Shown one piece after another: positions 34,193 to 43,400 of a stretch of DNA of 64,000 bases (the first letter of the stretch is position 1; every line of letters starts with the position of its first letter). The stretch is from Pampinifervens sp037481935 (GTDB taxonomy: Bacteria > Aquificota > Aquificia > Aquificales > Aquificaceae). Below the pieces are notes generated by a model. That model worked only from the letters and a program-made list of their open reading frames with translations, made no database searches and was not told the origin of the DNA. A program made the translations under genes and the position numbers. Location of the stretch: assembly GCF_046159715.1 (NCBI RefSeq), contig NZ_JBJXCT010000005.1, forward strand, positions 62,001 to 126,000, given 5' to 3'.

Positions 34193-34217
34193 GTTTCCAA
34201 CCTCCTTTGATTTATTT

Positions 34218-34877
34218 TCAGTGTTCTTCATGGGATACAGCACCCGCAAGATAAACAACTGAAAGTATCATGAATATGTATGTTTGTATAAAGACTGCAA
34301 GGAACTTTATGGCTATTATAAATAGCAAGAAAATGGGAGAGACTGCCATAGTAAATGGATTCTTAATCACAAGCCCCACTAGGACCACCAGCAACAAAGC
34401 CCCACCCTTCATGTTGGCAAAAAGCCTGAGTGTAAGGGTTATGGGTCTTGCCAAGTTAGAGATAATCTCTATTACGAAGAATACGGGAGCTAGATATGGA
34501 TTGGGACCAGCGAAGTGCTTGAGATAACTAAGCCCATGAAGTCTGAACCCCTCGATGTTGTATAGTATAAAAACTATAAGAGCAAGCGCAAGGTTCGTGT
34601 TTACATTACCAGTGGGGGCTTCAAGCCCTGGCACCATACCAAGGAGGTTTGAGAAGAAAACAAAAAGCCCTATGCTTGCTATGAGGGGAACATACCTGAG
34701 GCCCTCATGTCCCATATTTTCAAGAACCATACCTCTGACAAAACGCACATAACCCTCCCAGAAGGCCTGAAACTTTGAGGGTTTGAGGGAAGGCTTCCCT
34801 GCCAAAGAAACGAGCCCAAGGGAGATAGCCATCGCGAGCACACCAAAATAGACATGACTCAGATTTAGCTCTTGCAT
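34218..34877 (-). CDS. atpB: ATP synthase F0 subunit a
   Basis: This 219-residue membrane stator subunit carries proton half-channels. The essential Arg is in ITLTLRLFANMKGG (about residue 148), and the helix LAVFIQTYIFMIL closes the protein. The start is taken as ATG 34877, with TATAAT 9 bases upstream. ATG 34910 in the same frame lies upstream of that -10 element. Only the a and c subunits are here, so the F1 genes must be elsewhere. Confidence 0.92.
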   Translation of the reverse strand: MQELNLSHVYFGVLAMAISLGLVSLAGKPSLKPSKFQAFWEGYVRFVRGMVLENMGHEGLRYVPLIASIGLFVFFSNLLGMVPGLEAPTGNVNTNLALALIVFILYNIEGFRLHGLSYLKHFAGPNPYLAPVFFVIEIISNLARPITLTLRLFANMKGGALLLVVLVGLVIKNPFTMAVSPIFLLFIIAIKFLAVFIQTYIFMILSVVYLAGAVSHEEH

Positions 34878-34886
34878 GGCATAGAA

Positions 34887-34892
34887 ATTATA
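34887..34892 (-). promoter_or_regulatory. -10 element of atpB-atpE
   Basis: TATAAT on the minus strand ends 9 bases before ATG 34877. It lies just inside the divergent start of the Ca-type ATPase. Confidence 0.45.
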
Positions 34893-34908
34893 CCATAAAA
34901 TTCCATGC

Positions 34909-37407
34909 ATGCATTACAGAAGTCCAGAAGATAGTCTGATAGAGCTGAACACCACCCCTGAAGGGCTCAATGAAAGGGAGGTAGAGAAGAGGCTTGCCCT
35001 CTTTGGCTATAACACACTTAGGGAAGAGAGAGAAAGCAAGCTCAGGGTGCTCGTAAGGCAGTTTACCAGCCCTTTTGTTCTTATACTTCTCATAGCCGGG
35101 TTTATCGCCTTCTTTCTAGGAGACCTGAAGGATGCACTGGTAGTGTATGGTATTCTCTTGGTGAATGGGCTTCTGGGCTTTTATCAGGAACTCAGAGCCA
35201 TAGCTTCAATAGAGGCTCTTAAGTCCCTGACCGCCCCTAAGGTAAGGGTAATAAGGGAAGGTAGAGAAAAGGAAATAGACGGCAAAGAACTCGTGCCAGG
35301 AGACCTTGTTCTGCTGGGTGAGGGAGATGTGGTGCCAGCGGACATAAGGCTCATAGAAAGTGCAGGGCTCATGGTGGATGAAGCCATGCTCACAGGAGAG
35401 TCCTTACCCGTTGAAAAGGAGGCTGGCACGGTGCTGGCGGAGGATACACCCCTGCATGCGAGAAGCAACTGTCTTTATAAGGGGACAACGGTGGTAAGGG
35501 GTAGGGGGCTTGGTGTAGTCTTTGCCACTGGAAGGAACACAGAACTTGGCAAAATAGCCCAGAGGGTGCAGGAAAGGTCTCCGGAAAGCCCCCTGACAAA
35601 AGCCCTGAGCAGCTTTGGAAAAAGGTGGATATTTATCCTGCTTGCACTTCTCTCCCTGCTCGTGGCCGTGGGAGTTCTTCAGGGCAGAGATGCAAAGACC
35701 ATTGTTTTCTTCGCCATAGCCCAGCTGGTGTCTGCGGTTCCTGAGGGTCTTCCAATCGTGGTTACCATAGCCCTCGTGGTTGGTGCAGTGAGGCTCTCAA
35801 GGGAGAAGGTTCTCGTCAAATACCTGCCAGCTGTTGAGACCCTTGGAAGTGCCACCTACATATGCTCCGATAAAACCGGCACTATAACTCTGGGTAAACT
35901 CAGCGTTAAGGAGTATGTTGCCTATGATAAAAGAAGGCTTTTTATCGGTGCAGCCCTGTGCAACGATGCAGACGGTCTGAGGGGTGACCCTCTGGAACTG
36001 GCCCTTCTGGAGTGGCTGGAAAAAGAGAGAGTAAACTGGGAAGCACTGAGAAAGGGATACGAAAGGGTATGGGAGCATCCCTTTGACACAAAAAGGAGGC
36101 TTATGGCAGTTATCGTATCTGACGGCTCAGGTGCTTTTGATTTCTACGTAAAGGGTGCTCTTGAAAGCCTTGCAGGCATGTGTGAGAAGGGTTGTCCTCG
36201 GGAAGTCCAGCAGGCTCACGACAGGCTGGCGGAGGAGGGGCTGAGGGTTCTGGCTTTTGGACATACAAAACTCAGAGAGATACCAAAAAGTGTGGATGAT
36301 GTGAGGATTGACCTTGTTGGCCTTGTTGGGTTTCTTGACCCTCCAAAAGAGGGGGTCAAGGAGGCGGTTGAAACCGCAAAGACCGCAGGCATAAGAGTAA
36401 TCATGGTTACCGGGGACAATCTACTGACGGCAAGGGCTATAGGCAGGATGGTTGGGATTTATGGAGAAAATGACATAGCCATAGAGGGCAAGGAGCTTGA
36501 AAAATACAGCGATGAAGAACTCTACAACCTGCTTAAAAAAGTCAGCGTTGTGGCAAGGGCAACACCGGAGGACAAATACAGGATAGTGAAGGTTCTACAG
36601 TCAAAGGGTGAGATAGTGGCAGTAACTGGTGATGGTGCCAACGATGCACCCGCTCTCAGGGTGGCAGACCTTGGCATTGCCATGGGCTCAGGGTCTCAGG
36701 CGGCAAAGGACGCCGCCAAGATGGTCATAGTGGACAACAACCTTGCCATAATAGTGAACGCAATAAGGAGGGGCAGGCTCATCGCTAAGAACATAGCCAA
36801 AGTTATAAGGTATTTACTCTCTGCCAACTCCTTCCAGATTTTTTACAACTCCATGGCCATAATCACGGGCCTCCCTCTTCCCCTCTATCCCACCCAGATA
36901 CTCTGGATAAACCTCGTCACCGACGGTGTTCAGGATAAAGCCTATCCCTTTACAAAGTATGAAGGCAATCCAATGAAGGAGAAGCCTAAAAACCCTGTGA
37001 GAGTGTTCATGGGCAGGGAGCAGTTCCTTGCAGTTGCCTACAATGGACTTCTCATGGCGGTGATGCACTACTTTCTTTTCCTTTACCTTCTAAAGTTATA
37101 CCCCTACGAGACTGCACTGACTATTAGCTTTACCTCCGCAGTGGTAAGTCAGTGGGCAGTGGGCATTCAGGAGGTGGGGGAAAAGCCTTTTTTCAGGAAC
37201 CCTCTTGAATATATCAGGTTGAACCCTTACGTTTACCTTGGTATACTACTTGGAGCCTTCCTTCAGCTTCTTGCGGTAACCATTATTGCGGATTATTTCC
37301 ATGCAGTCCTTCTATGGCCAGAACATCTGCCCTACGCCCTGGTTCTGCCCCTTCTTACCTTTGCAGGAATAGAAGTGAGAAAATGGCTTCTTTACTGGAA
37401 AAGATAG
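34909..37407 (+). CDS. P-type cation ATPase, Ca2+-type (P2A-like)
   Basis: This 832-residue P-type ATPase has an N-terminal cation-ATPase segment (residues 1-70), the A-domain MLTGESLPVEK, the M4 motif SAVPEGLPIVV, the phosphorylation site SDKTGTITLGK (Asp about residue 321), TGDGANDAPALR, and the M6 sequence INLVTDGV. PEGLP plus N..TD in M6 match calcium pumps of the SERCA/PMR1 class. The ion is inferred, not shown. It is short for the class (usually 850-950) and lacks a long tail. It is divergent from atpB. Confidence 0.87.
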   Translation: MHYRSPEDSLIELNTTPEGLNEREVEKRLALFGYNTLREERESKLRVLVRQFTSPFVLILLIAGFIAFFLGDLKDALVVYGILLVNGLLGFYQELRAIASIEALKSLTAPKVRVIREGREKEIDGKELVPGDLVLLGEGDVVPADIRLIESAGLMVDEAMLTGESLPVEKEAGTVLAEDTPLHARSNCLYKGTTVVRGRGLGVVFATGRNTELGKIAQRVQERSPESPLTKALSSFGKRWIFILLALLSLLVAVGVLQGRDAKTIVFFAIAQLVSAVPEGLPIVVTIALVVGAVRLSREKVLVKYLPAVETLGSATYICSDKTGTITLGKLSVKEYVAYDKRRLFIGAALCNDADGLRGDPLELALLEWLEKERVNWEALRKGYERVWEHPFDTKRRLMAVIVSDGSGAFDFYVKGALESLAGMCEKGCPREVQQAHDRLAEEGLRVLAFGHTKLREIPKSVDDVRIDLVGLVGFLDPPKEGVKEAVETAKTAGIRVIMVTGDNLLTARAIGRMVGIYGENDIAIEGKELEKYSDEELYNLLKKVSVVARATPEDKYRIVKVLQSKGEIVAVTGDGANDAPALRVADLGIAMGSGSQAAKDAAKMVIVDNNLAIIVNAIRRGRLIAKNIAKVIRYLLSANSFQIFYNSMAIITGLPLPLYPTQILWINLVTDGVQDKAYPFTKYEGNPMKEKPKNPVRVFMGREQFLAVAYNGLLMAVMHYFLFLYLLKLYPYETALTISFTSAVVSQWAVGIQEVGEKPFFRNPLEYIRLNPYVYLGILLGAFLQLLAVTIIADYFHAVLLWPEHLPYALVLPLLTFAGIEVRKWLLYWKR

Positions 37408-38201
37408 GTCACCAGCTCTTCCACAGGTAGCCTTCTGAGAGATTCAATACTGTAAGGCCTTTCCTGCTCTGGAATCTTTATGCAGTCGCATTCCATAGAC
37501 TTCCAGCGGTTAAGAACCAGCTGAACACGCATATCTTTTAGCCTGTTTTCTATATCTCTGGCTTCCTGCATAGACAGGGGCTCTTCGTTCGCCACTGCAA
37601 AGACCACAGTTTTTTCCCTGAAGATTTTCACAAGAGTGTCCAACCGTTTTCTTCTGTCCTCTATAAGCTCCGAGAGTCCATCTCTTCTTCCCATAAAAGC
37701 CTCTACCTTTCCCCTTTCCTCCGCCACCTTTTTTAAGAACTCAAACCATCCACCAACCATATGGGCGGTCTCAAAAAGCCTGAGCATCTGACCTGTGGGG
37801 GCAGAGTCCACGATTACAGAGGGAAACTCCATACAGTAATCCACAATTCTGTCAAGCACTGCGGTCTCAAGGGCTGTGGGGGAGTTTTTGAGATACTTTA
37901 CATATTCCCTTATGCCAGACCTGACCCTAGGCAAGATATCAGTAAGGGCAGAAAGAACCCTGTCTGTATACTCCTCCACAAGCCTGCTGGCATCAAGTTC
38001 AATAGCAAAGAAGTTTTCCTTCAACCTCTTCAAAGAGGGTCCCACCTGCACGCCGAGTATACCAGAAAGTGAGTGAGCGGGGTCAATGGAGACAAGAAGA
38101 GTTTTCTCCCTTTCTGATAGCCTCAGGGCTGTGGCACAGGCAAGAGTGCTTTTTCCCACACCTCCCTTACCTCCAAAGAATACAAGCCTCTTCAACAGCA
38201 C
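37392..38201 (-). CDS. ArsA/GET3-family ATPase
   Basis: This 269-residue P-loop ATPase of the ArsA/Get3 class begins FFGGKGGVGKSTLACATALR, has the switch SIDPAHSLSGILG, and IVDSAPTGQMLRLFE. It is one ATPase domain, as in Get3. Arsenite-sensing cysteines are not obvious, and no ars genes are nearby. It lies downstream of a small protein ending Cys-Cys and a cytochrome c, with 10-bp and 4-bp overlaps. Its client is unknown. It is convergent with the Ca-type ATPase. Confidence 0.82.
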   Translation of the reverse strand: MLLKRLVFFGGKGGVGKSTLACATALRLSEREKTLLVSIDPAHSLSGILGVQVGPSLKRLKENFFAIELDASRLVEEYTDRVLSALTDILPRVRSGIREYVKYLKNSPTALETAVLDRIVDYCMEFPSVIVDSAPTGQMLRLFETAHMVGGWFEFLKKVAEERGKVEAFMGRRDGLSELIEDRRKRLDTLVKIFREKTVVFAVANEEPLSMQEARDIENRLKDMRVQLVLNRWKSMECDCIKIPEQERPYSIESLRRLPVEELVTYLFQ

Positions 38202-38428
38202 GGCAGGAAGTCTAAACTGACCATCTCAAGTCCAAGACTTTTGTGCCAGAGATGGAACTCCTGAAACATGTAAGGGTAGAGGTCAAGGACATAAATGCCC
38301 AGAGGATTGTCGAGCCCAAAGTAATCAAGAAAAAGAGACAGGAGAAGGAGGTCCCTTGTGTAGGAATAGGAGACCTCCAGCGGTTTTTTAAACTGCAGGT
38401 CTATAAAGCCTTTTAATATATCCCTCAT
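38192..38428 (-). CDS. Small protein ending in Cys-Cys, next to ArsA-type ATPase
   Basis: This 78-residue protein is rich in aromatic and hydrophobic residues (YSYTRDLLLLSLFLDYFG, then LYPYMFQEFHLWHKSLG) and ends LDFLPCC. I recall a small family nicknamed cory-CC-star, with a terminal Cys-Cys and an ArsA-type neighbour, but cannot verify membership. The terminal pair could bind metal, or a thiol could be lipidated or passed to the ATPase. It overlaps both neighbours, so the three genes are one operon. Confidence 0.6.
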   Translation of the reverse strand: MRDILKGFIDLQFKKPLEVSYSYTRDLLLLSLFLDYFGLDNPLGIYVLDLYPYMFQEFHLWHKSLGLEMVSLDFLPCC

Positions 38429-38910
38429 TTAAGGCTGAGCACCCACCTGGCGAGGTCCCTTGCCTCCTGCTCCGTAACATTTTGTGGGGGCATAGGAACC
38501 TGACCCCACACACCCACACCGCCGTTTTTTATCCTTTTAGCAAGTTCCTCCTCTATGTTGGGCTGTCCTGCAAACCTCTTTGCAACATCCTTAAAAGCAG
38601 GTCCGACCTTTTTGGCGTTTATGTCATGACAGGCAAAGCATCCCTTCTGCTGGGCAAAGGCCTGCATGTCCTTGACCTGAGCAGTTGCTTGGGGAGCTGG
38701 TACTTTAGCCTCCTGCTGTGTGGGCTTCTCTTCTGCCTTTGGTTGTTCAGCAGGCTTTTGTTCTGCCTGAGGCTGTGCCTCCTGCTGAGCTGGTTTCTGC
38801 TCTGCCTGTGTAGCAGGCTGCTCAGTTTTGGGCTGTTCTGCAGGTTTCTGTTGGCAAGAAAAGGCAAGCACCGCTCCAGAAACCATAGCAAAATAGATGA
38901 ACCCTCTCAT
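38425..38910 (-). CDS. Lipid-anchored monohaem cytochrome c
   Basis: This 161-residue protein has a lipoprotein signal ending AFSC (Cys19), then a linker of about 60 residues made almost wholly of Pro, Glu, Gln, Lys and Ala with repeated QKPAEQPK-like units. A class I cytochrome c domain (about 80-161) follows, with the haem site KGCFACHDI and the Met ligand in QVPMPPQNVTEQEA, like c551/c552. The linker probably lets the haem domain reach from the membrane. AGGAGG precedes the ATG. Confidence 0.87.
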   Translation of the reverse strand: MRGFIYFAMVSGAVLAFSCQQKPAEQPKTEQPATQAEQKPAQQEAQPQAEQKPAEQPKAEEKPTQQEAKVPAPQATAQVKDMQAFAQQKGCFACHDINAKKVGPAFKDVAKRFAGQPNIEEELAKRIKNGGVGVWGQVPMPPQNVTEQEARDLARWVLSLK

Positions 38911-38980
38911 CGCCAGACCTCCTTGCTTTAATGAAAAGAGTATATGCCATGAAAAATTAAAATTTGATGAAAATTTGGCT

Positions 38981-38986
38981 TATAAT
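38981..38986 (+). promoter_or_regulatory. -10 element of fabZ
   Basis: TATAAT ends 8 bases before the fabZ ATG. The 30 bases upstream are very A+T rich, and no ribosome binding site is present. Confidence 0.5.
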
Positions 38987-38994
38987 CTTTAGCC

Positions 38995-39444
38995 ATGCTG
39001 GAAACAAGGGAGATAATGGAAATCCTGCCTCACAGATACCCTATACTTCTCGTTGACAGGATAATAGAGATTGAAACTGGAAAAAGAATAGTGGGACTCA
39101 AAAACGTATCCGCGAACGAACCTGTCTTCCAGGGCCATTTTCCTGGCTTTCCTCTTATGCCAGGGGTATACCTGCTCGAAGCCATGGCTCAGGTGGGGGG
39201 AATTCTTATGATAAAGTCCCTGGGGCTTGAGATAGGGAAATATGCAATAGTCTTTGCTGGAATTGACGAGGCAAGATTTAAAAGACCAGTGTATCCCGGA
39301 GACCAGCTCCTCATGGAGCTTGAGGTTATATCCCTGAAGAAGAGTCTTTCCAAGATGAAGGGCACCGCAAGGGTAAACTCTGAAGTGGTGGCCACCGCAG
39401 TTCTGTATGCGGCAGCCAGAGAGCTTAAAGACTTAAGACGCTGA
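38995..39444 (+). CDS. fabZ: 3-hydroxyacyl-ACP dehydratase FabZ
   Basis: FabZ dehydrates beta-hydroxyacyl-ACP in fatty-acid elongation. The 149-residue hotdog-fold protein has ILPHRYPILLVDRI (catalytic His near residue 13) and GHFPGFPLMPGVYLLEAMAQ (catalytic Glu near residue 64). It stands alone here and is convergent with the winged-helix gene (12-bp overlap). Confidence 0.95.
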   Translation: MLETREIMEILPHRYPILLVDRIIEIETGKRIVGLKNVSANEPVFQGHFPGFPLMPGVYLLEAMAQVGGILMIKSLGLEIGKYAIVFAGIDEARFKRPVYPGDQLLMELEVISLKKSLSKMKGTARVNSEVVATAVLYAAARELKDLRR

Positions 39445-39678
39445 GGCCTCCTCAAGGGCTTTCAGCCCCTTACTTGTCAGGGTATAGGCATCAGCCTCTA
39501 CCTGAAGAAAGCCTGCCTGAGTTAGCTCCCTCAGAGAACTTCTTACTTGAAAGAGAGGGCGGCCCGTTATCTGAGCCGCTTCCTGAGGGCTTACCTTACC
39601 CTTATCCTTGACAAGCTTGAGAAAGGACAGAGCCCTTTCGGAAAGCTTTCCATCCGGGCTTACGCATCCCATGCTCAT
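39433..39678 (-). CDS. Small winged-helix DNA-binding protein
   Basis: This 81-residue protein fits a winged helix: helix 1 LSERALSFLKLVKD, helix 2 SPQEAAQITG, recognition helix PLFQVRSSLRELTQAGFL, then a wing with LQVEADAYTLTSKG. This resembles the MarR/ArsR-like core without extra domains. One Cys is near the N-terminus (GCVSPDG). It starts 3 bp after the peroxiredoxin stop, so the two are co-transcribed. A regulatory role for that operon is inferred only. Confidence 0.6.
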   Translation of the reverse strand: MSMGCVSPDGKLSERALSFLKLVKDKGKVSPQEAAQITGRPLFQVRSSLRELTQAGFLQVEADAYTLTSKGLKALEEASAS

Positions 39679-39681
39679 GGC

Positions 39682-40356
39682 TTACCCCAGCTTTTTCTTG
39701 CAGAAATACCAGTCTGCGCATTCGTAGCCATCCCTGAGCCTCTTTATCGCATCCTCATAGGTGACTGGTGGCGGCACGATTACCTTGGTGTTTTCCTCGG
39801 TGAATTCCCATGTCTGTGGTGTGGGCACCCAGTCTGCAGGTGTAGCCACTCCATGCGCATCTGCGGTCTGGAGGGCATCTATGAGCCTGAGTATCTCTCT
39901 CATATTTCTTCCAGCAGACAGCGGGTAGTAGATTATGGCTCTTATCTTTCCGTTTGGGTCTACAATGAACACAGCCCTGACTGTGGCGGTGGAGCTTTCC
40001 CCGGGGTGAAGCATACCGTAGAGCCTTGCCACTTTGCCGTCAGCATCCGCCACTATGGGGAAGGGTATATCCACGCCCAGTTTTTCCTTGATATTCATCA
40101 CCCATGCGATGTGGGAGAAGTTGCTGTCAATGCTCAGCCCCAGAAGCTGGACGTTCCTCTTCTGAAACTCTTCGTAGAGCCTGGCAAAGCCCATAAACTC
40201 TGTGGTGCATACAGGTGTAAAGTCTGCTGGGTGTGAGAAGAAAACAACCCACTGACCCTGAAAGTCCTCAGGGAATCTTATAGGCCCCATGGTGGTCTGG
40301 GCCTCAAAAGCGGGTGCCTGGTCTCCTATCCTTGGCATGCTGACTACCTGCTCCAT
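39682..40356 (-). CDS. Peroxiredoxin, Prx6-type with C-terminal cysteines
   Basis: This 224-residue thiol peroxidase has the peroxidatic Cys50 in PADFTPVCTTEF and the long C-terminal domain of the Prx6 class. Two further Cys near the end (Cys213 and Cys219 in ECADWYFCKKK) match the arrangement of archaeal enzymes such as that of Aeropyrum, where one acts as resolving Cys. AAGGAGG precedes the ATG. It heads a two-gene operon with the winged-helix protein. Confidence 0.9.
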   Translation of the reverse strand: MEQVVSMPRIGDQAPAFEAQTTMGPIRFPEDFQGQWVVFFSHPADFTPVCTTEFMGFARLYEEFQKRNVQLLGLSIDSNFSHIAWVMNIKEKLGVDIPFPIVADADGKVARLYGMLHPGESSTATVRAVFIVDPNGKIRAIIYYPLSAGRNMREILRLIDALQTADAHGVATPADWVPTPQTWEFTEENTKVIVPPPVTYEDAIKRLRDGYECADWYFCKKKLG

Positions 40357-40391
40357 GTTTCTACCTCCTTAAAAGAATTTTGATATATAGT

Positions 40392-40419
40392 ATTATAAGT
40401 ATATGCGAATAATTTGCAA
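40392..40419 (-). promoter_or_regulatory. Promoter of the peroxiredoxin operon, with overlapping dyad
   Basis: On the minus strand TTGCAA (40414-40419), a 16-bp spacer and TATAAT (40392-40397) precede a leader of about 35 bases. The -10 region lies in TTATAATACTATATA, a partial match to PerR-type boxes (TTATAATNATTATAA). Confidence 0.5.
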
Positions 40420-40459
40420 GATGACGAAAATCATAATAACTAATGAAATTTGACAGAAC

Positions 40460-43400
40460 CTATACTACACGCTTAAGAAGCGCCAGAAGGTTCTCCACCT
40501 TTTCCCTTTCTTGCATCAGTTCCGCCAGGTTTTCCCTTGCCTTCTGCACCTCCTCCTCTGGAGCCCTTTTGAGGAAGTTTTCGTTGCTGAGCTTCTGCTG
40601 GAGGCTCTGAAGGGACTTTTCTATCTCAGATAGCCTCTTTGAATAGGAGCTTATGAGTTCTTCCACTTTTATGCCTTCTTCCACTGGCAGGTAAAACTCA
40701 AAGTCCTTAGAAAAGCCTGCAACGCAGTTTGATGGTTCCTCAACCACCTCTTCAAGGCTTTCCAGCCTGGCAAGGCTAAGGATGTGGGGCAGGAATTCGT
40801 GCACCAGCTGTCTGCTTTCGCCAGCTCTGTAATATAGCTTAACCTTCCTTGAAGGCTCAATCCTTAGGTCGCTCCTCAGAGACCTTATGGAGGATACAAT
40901 TTCTTTTATTCTTTCTACCTTCTTCTCCGCCTCTTCATAGACCTCTTTAGGGTTAAACTGAGGATAGTCGGTCAGGGATATACTCTCTCTGTGTGCAACT
41001 GGAAGGTTCTGCCACAAGTCCTCTGTAATAAAGGGCATGAAGGGGTGCAAAAGCCTGAGGGTTTTTTCAAAAACAGTAAGCAAGGTTGCCTGAACGGTTA
41101 TCTTTTCAGCCCTTATCCTCTCATCCTGCGCCCTTCTCTCTTCCTCTGGAAGGTTCTCATCCGGCTTGGCGTAGAGCCTGAGTTTTGAAAACTCAATATA
41201 CCAGTCGCAGAATTCACTCCAAACAAACTCGTAAAGCTCTCTCGCCGCCTCTGAAAACTCGTATTCTGACAGAGCCCTGTTTACCTTCTCTGCTGTTTTG
41301 TTGAGCCTGGTTATAATCCAGAGGTCTTCAGGTCTGGGGGGTGCAAAGTAGGGAAGGCTGGAAAGAAGGTCTGGCTGGAGGTTCATGAGGATAAACCTGC
41401 CTGCGTTCCAGAGTTTGTTGGCAAAGTGCTTGTAGCCCTCAAAGCGCTTTTCAGAGAGCCTTATGTCCCTGCCCTGCTGGGTAAGTATGGCAAGGGTAAA
41501 CCGCAGGGCATCCGCACCGTATTTTTCCACTATGTCAAGGGGGTCTATCACATTTCCCTTTGTCTTTGACATTTTCTGACCCTTCTCGTCCCTTATGAGA
41601 GCATGGATGTATACATCCCTGAAGGGAACATCTTCCATGAAAAAGGTGCCCATCATCACCATACGGGCAACCCAGAAAAAGATAATATCAAAGCCCGTCA
41701 CAAGAAGGTCGGTGGGATAGAGCTTCTTGAGGTCTTCCGCCTGCTCGGGCCAGCCAAAAACACCAAAGGGCCAGAGAGCTGAAGAAAACCACGTATCCAG
41801 CACATCCCTTTCCTGCACCAGCCTTTCAGAACCACACTTCTTACATCTGAGAACAAAGTGGTAGGTCTTTTTCCTACTGTCATACCTGTATCTACTCTTC
41901 TTCTCTGTGAGTATGGCCATAGGGTTAAGGTCCTGAGTAAAAAACAATCTCAGGGAGTTGGCATCTACCTCTGTGGAGTGGTATCTGTGGAAAGCAAACT
42001 TCTTGTAAAAGTCAAGAACGGTCATCTCTGGGTGGACAAAGCTGGGGGAGTTGAGAATCTGCGAGACCTCTTCCGGGGTAAACTCCTCGCTTATTTTGCC
42101 ATCCGCTATGAGGTTAAATATGAGCTTGTCGTAGACCCTGTCAAAGTCTTCGTCGGTAAACACATTCTCGTGTCCGCAATCCTGACAGTACCAGACTGGT
42201 ATTCTGTGCCCCCACCATATCTGACGGGATATGCACCAGTCCCTGAGGTTTTCCATCCACCCAATGTAAATCTTTGCCCAGTTCTCCGGGATGAACTTTA
42301 TAAGCCCTTCTTTTACCACTTTTATGGCGGTATCTTTTATCCTCGGGTCTGAGACCTTCAGAAACCACTGGGTAGAAACAAAGGGCTCAAGAACAGTTTT
42401 ACAGCGGTAGCACTTGCCCACCGCATGCCTGTGGCTTTCCACCTTTTCAAGAAGTCCAAGAGCTTCAAGCTCCTCCACGATTTTCTTTCTTGCCGTGTAT
42501 CTATCCTGTCCTGCAAACCTGCCTGCATTCTCGTTCATGCATGCAAACTGGTCCATCACCTGCACGAGGGGAAGGCCATGGTCTTTACCTATTTCAAAGT
42601 CCAGAGGGTCATGAGCAGGCGTTATCTTGACCGCGCCCGTGCCAAACTCAGGCTTTACCCTCTCGTCTGCTATGATGGGTATAAGGGGCTCCACCTCAGA
42701 GCCGTCCATTGCCCTTCTTTTCCATTCCACGAGAGGAAGCCTTATACTTCTGCCCACAAAAGCCTTGTAGCGTTCGTCCTCTGGGTGGACAGCTACCGCC
42801 GTGTCTCCCAGCATAGTCTCAGGACGGGTAGTGGCAACGGTGATGTAGCCGGAGCCATCCTCAAGTGGATATCTTATGTAGTAGAGCTTGCCTTCTTCCT
42901 CCTCGTGCTCCACCTCAAGGTCAGAGAGGGCTGTCAGGTCTTTGGGACACCAGCTTACCATATATTCTCCCCTGTATATAAGACCCTCTTCGTAGAGCCT
43001 TCTGAAGGCGTATCTGACCGCCCTTGAAAAGCCTTCATCCAAGGTAAACCTTTCTCTCTTCCAGTCCACACTCACGCCGAGCTTTTCAAGCTGTTCTCTT
43101 ATGGCTTTCCTTGACTGTGGAACCCAATCCCAGACTTTTTTGAGGAACTCTTCTCTTCCTATATCAAGCCTGCTTATGCCCTTCTCCTGAAGCTGTCTGT
43201 CTACCACATACTGTGTGGCGATGCCTGCATGGTCAAAGCCAGGCACCCACACCACGCTCCTGCCCAGCATCCTCTGCCAGCGGCAGACAATGTCCTGCAG
43301 GGTGGCGTTCAGGGCATGGCCCATGTGAAGAGAGCCGGTCACGTTAGGCGGTGGAATGACCACCGAAAACCTATTTTCAGAAGACGGGTCTTTTACAGAG

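Noticed and set aside
38670..38850. Possible CRISPR-like or tandem DNA repeat
   Set aside because: The repetition follows codons of a low-complexity protein linker, with no spacers and no constant repeat unit. No CRISPR array was seen in the window.
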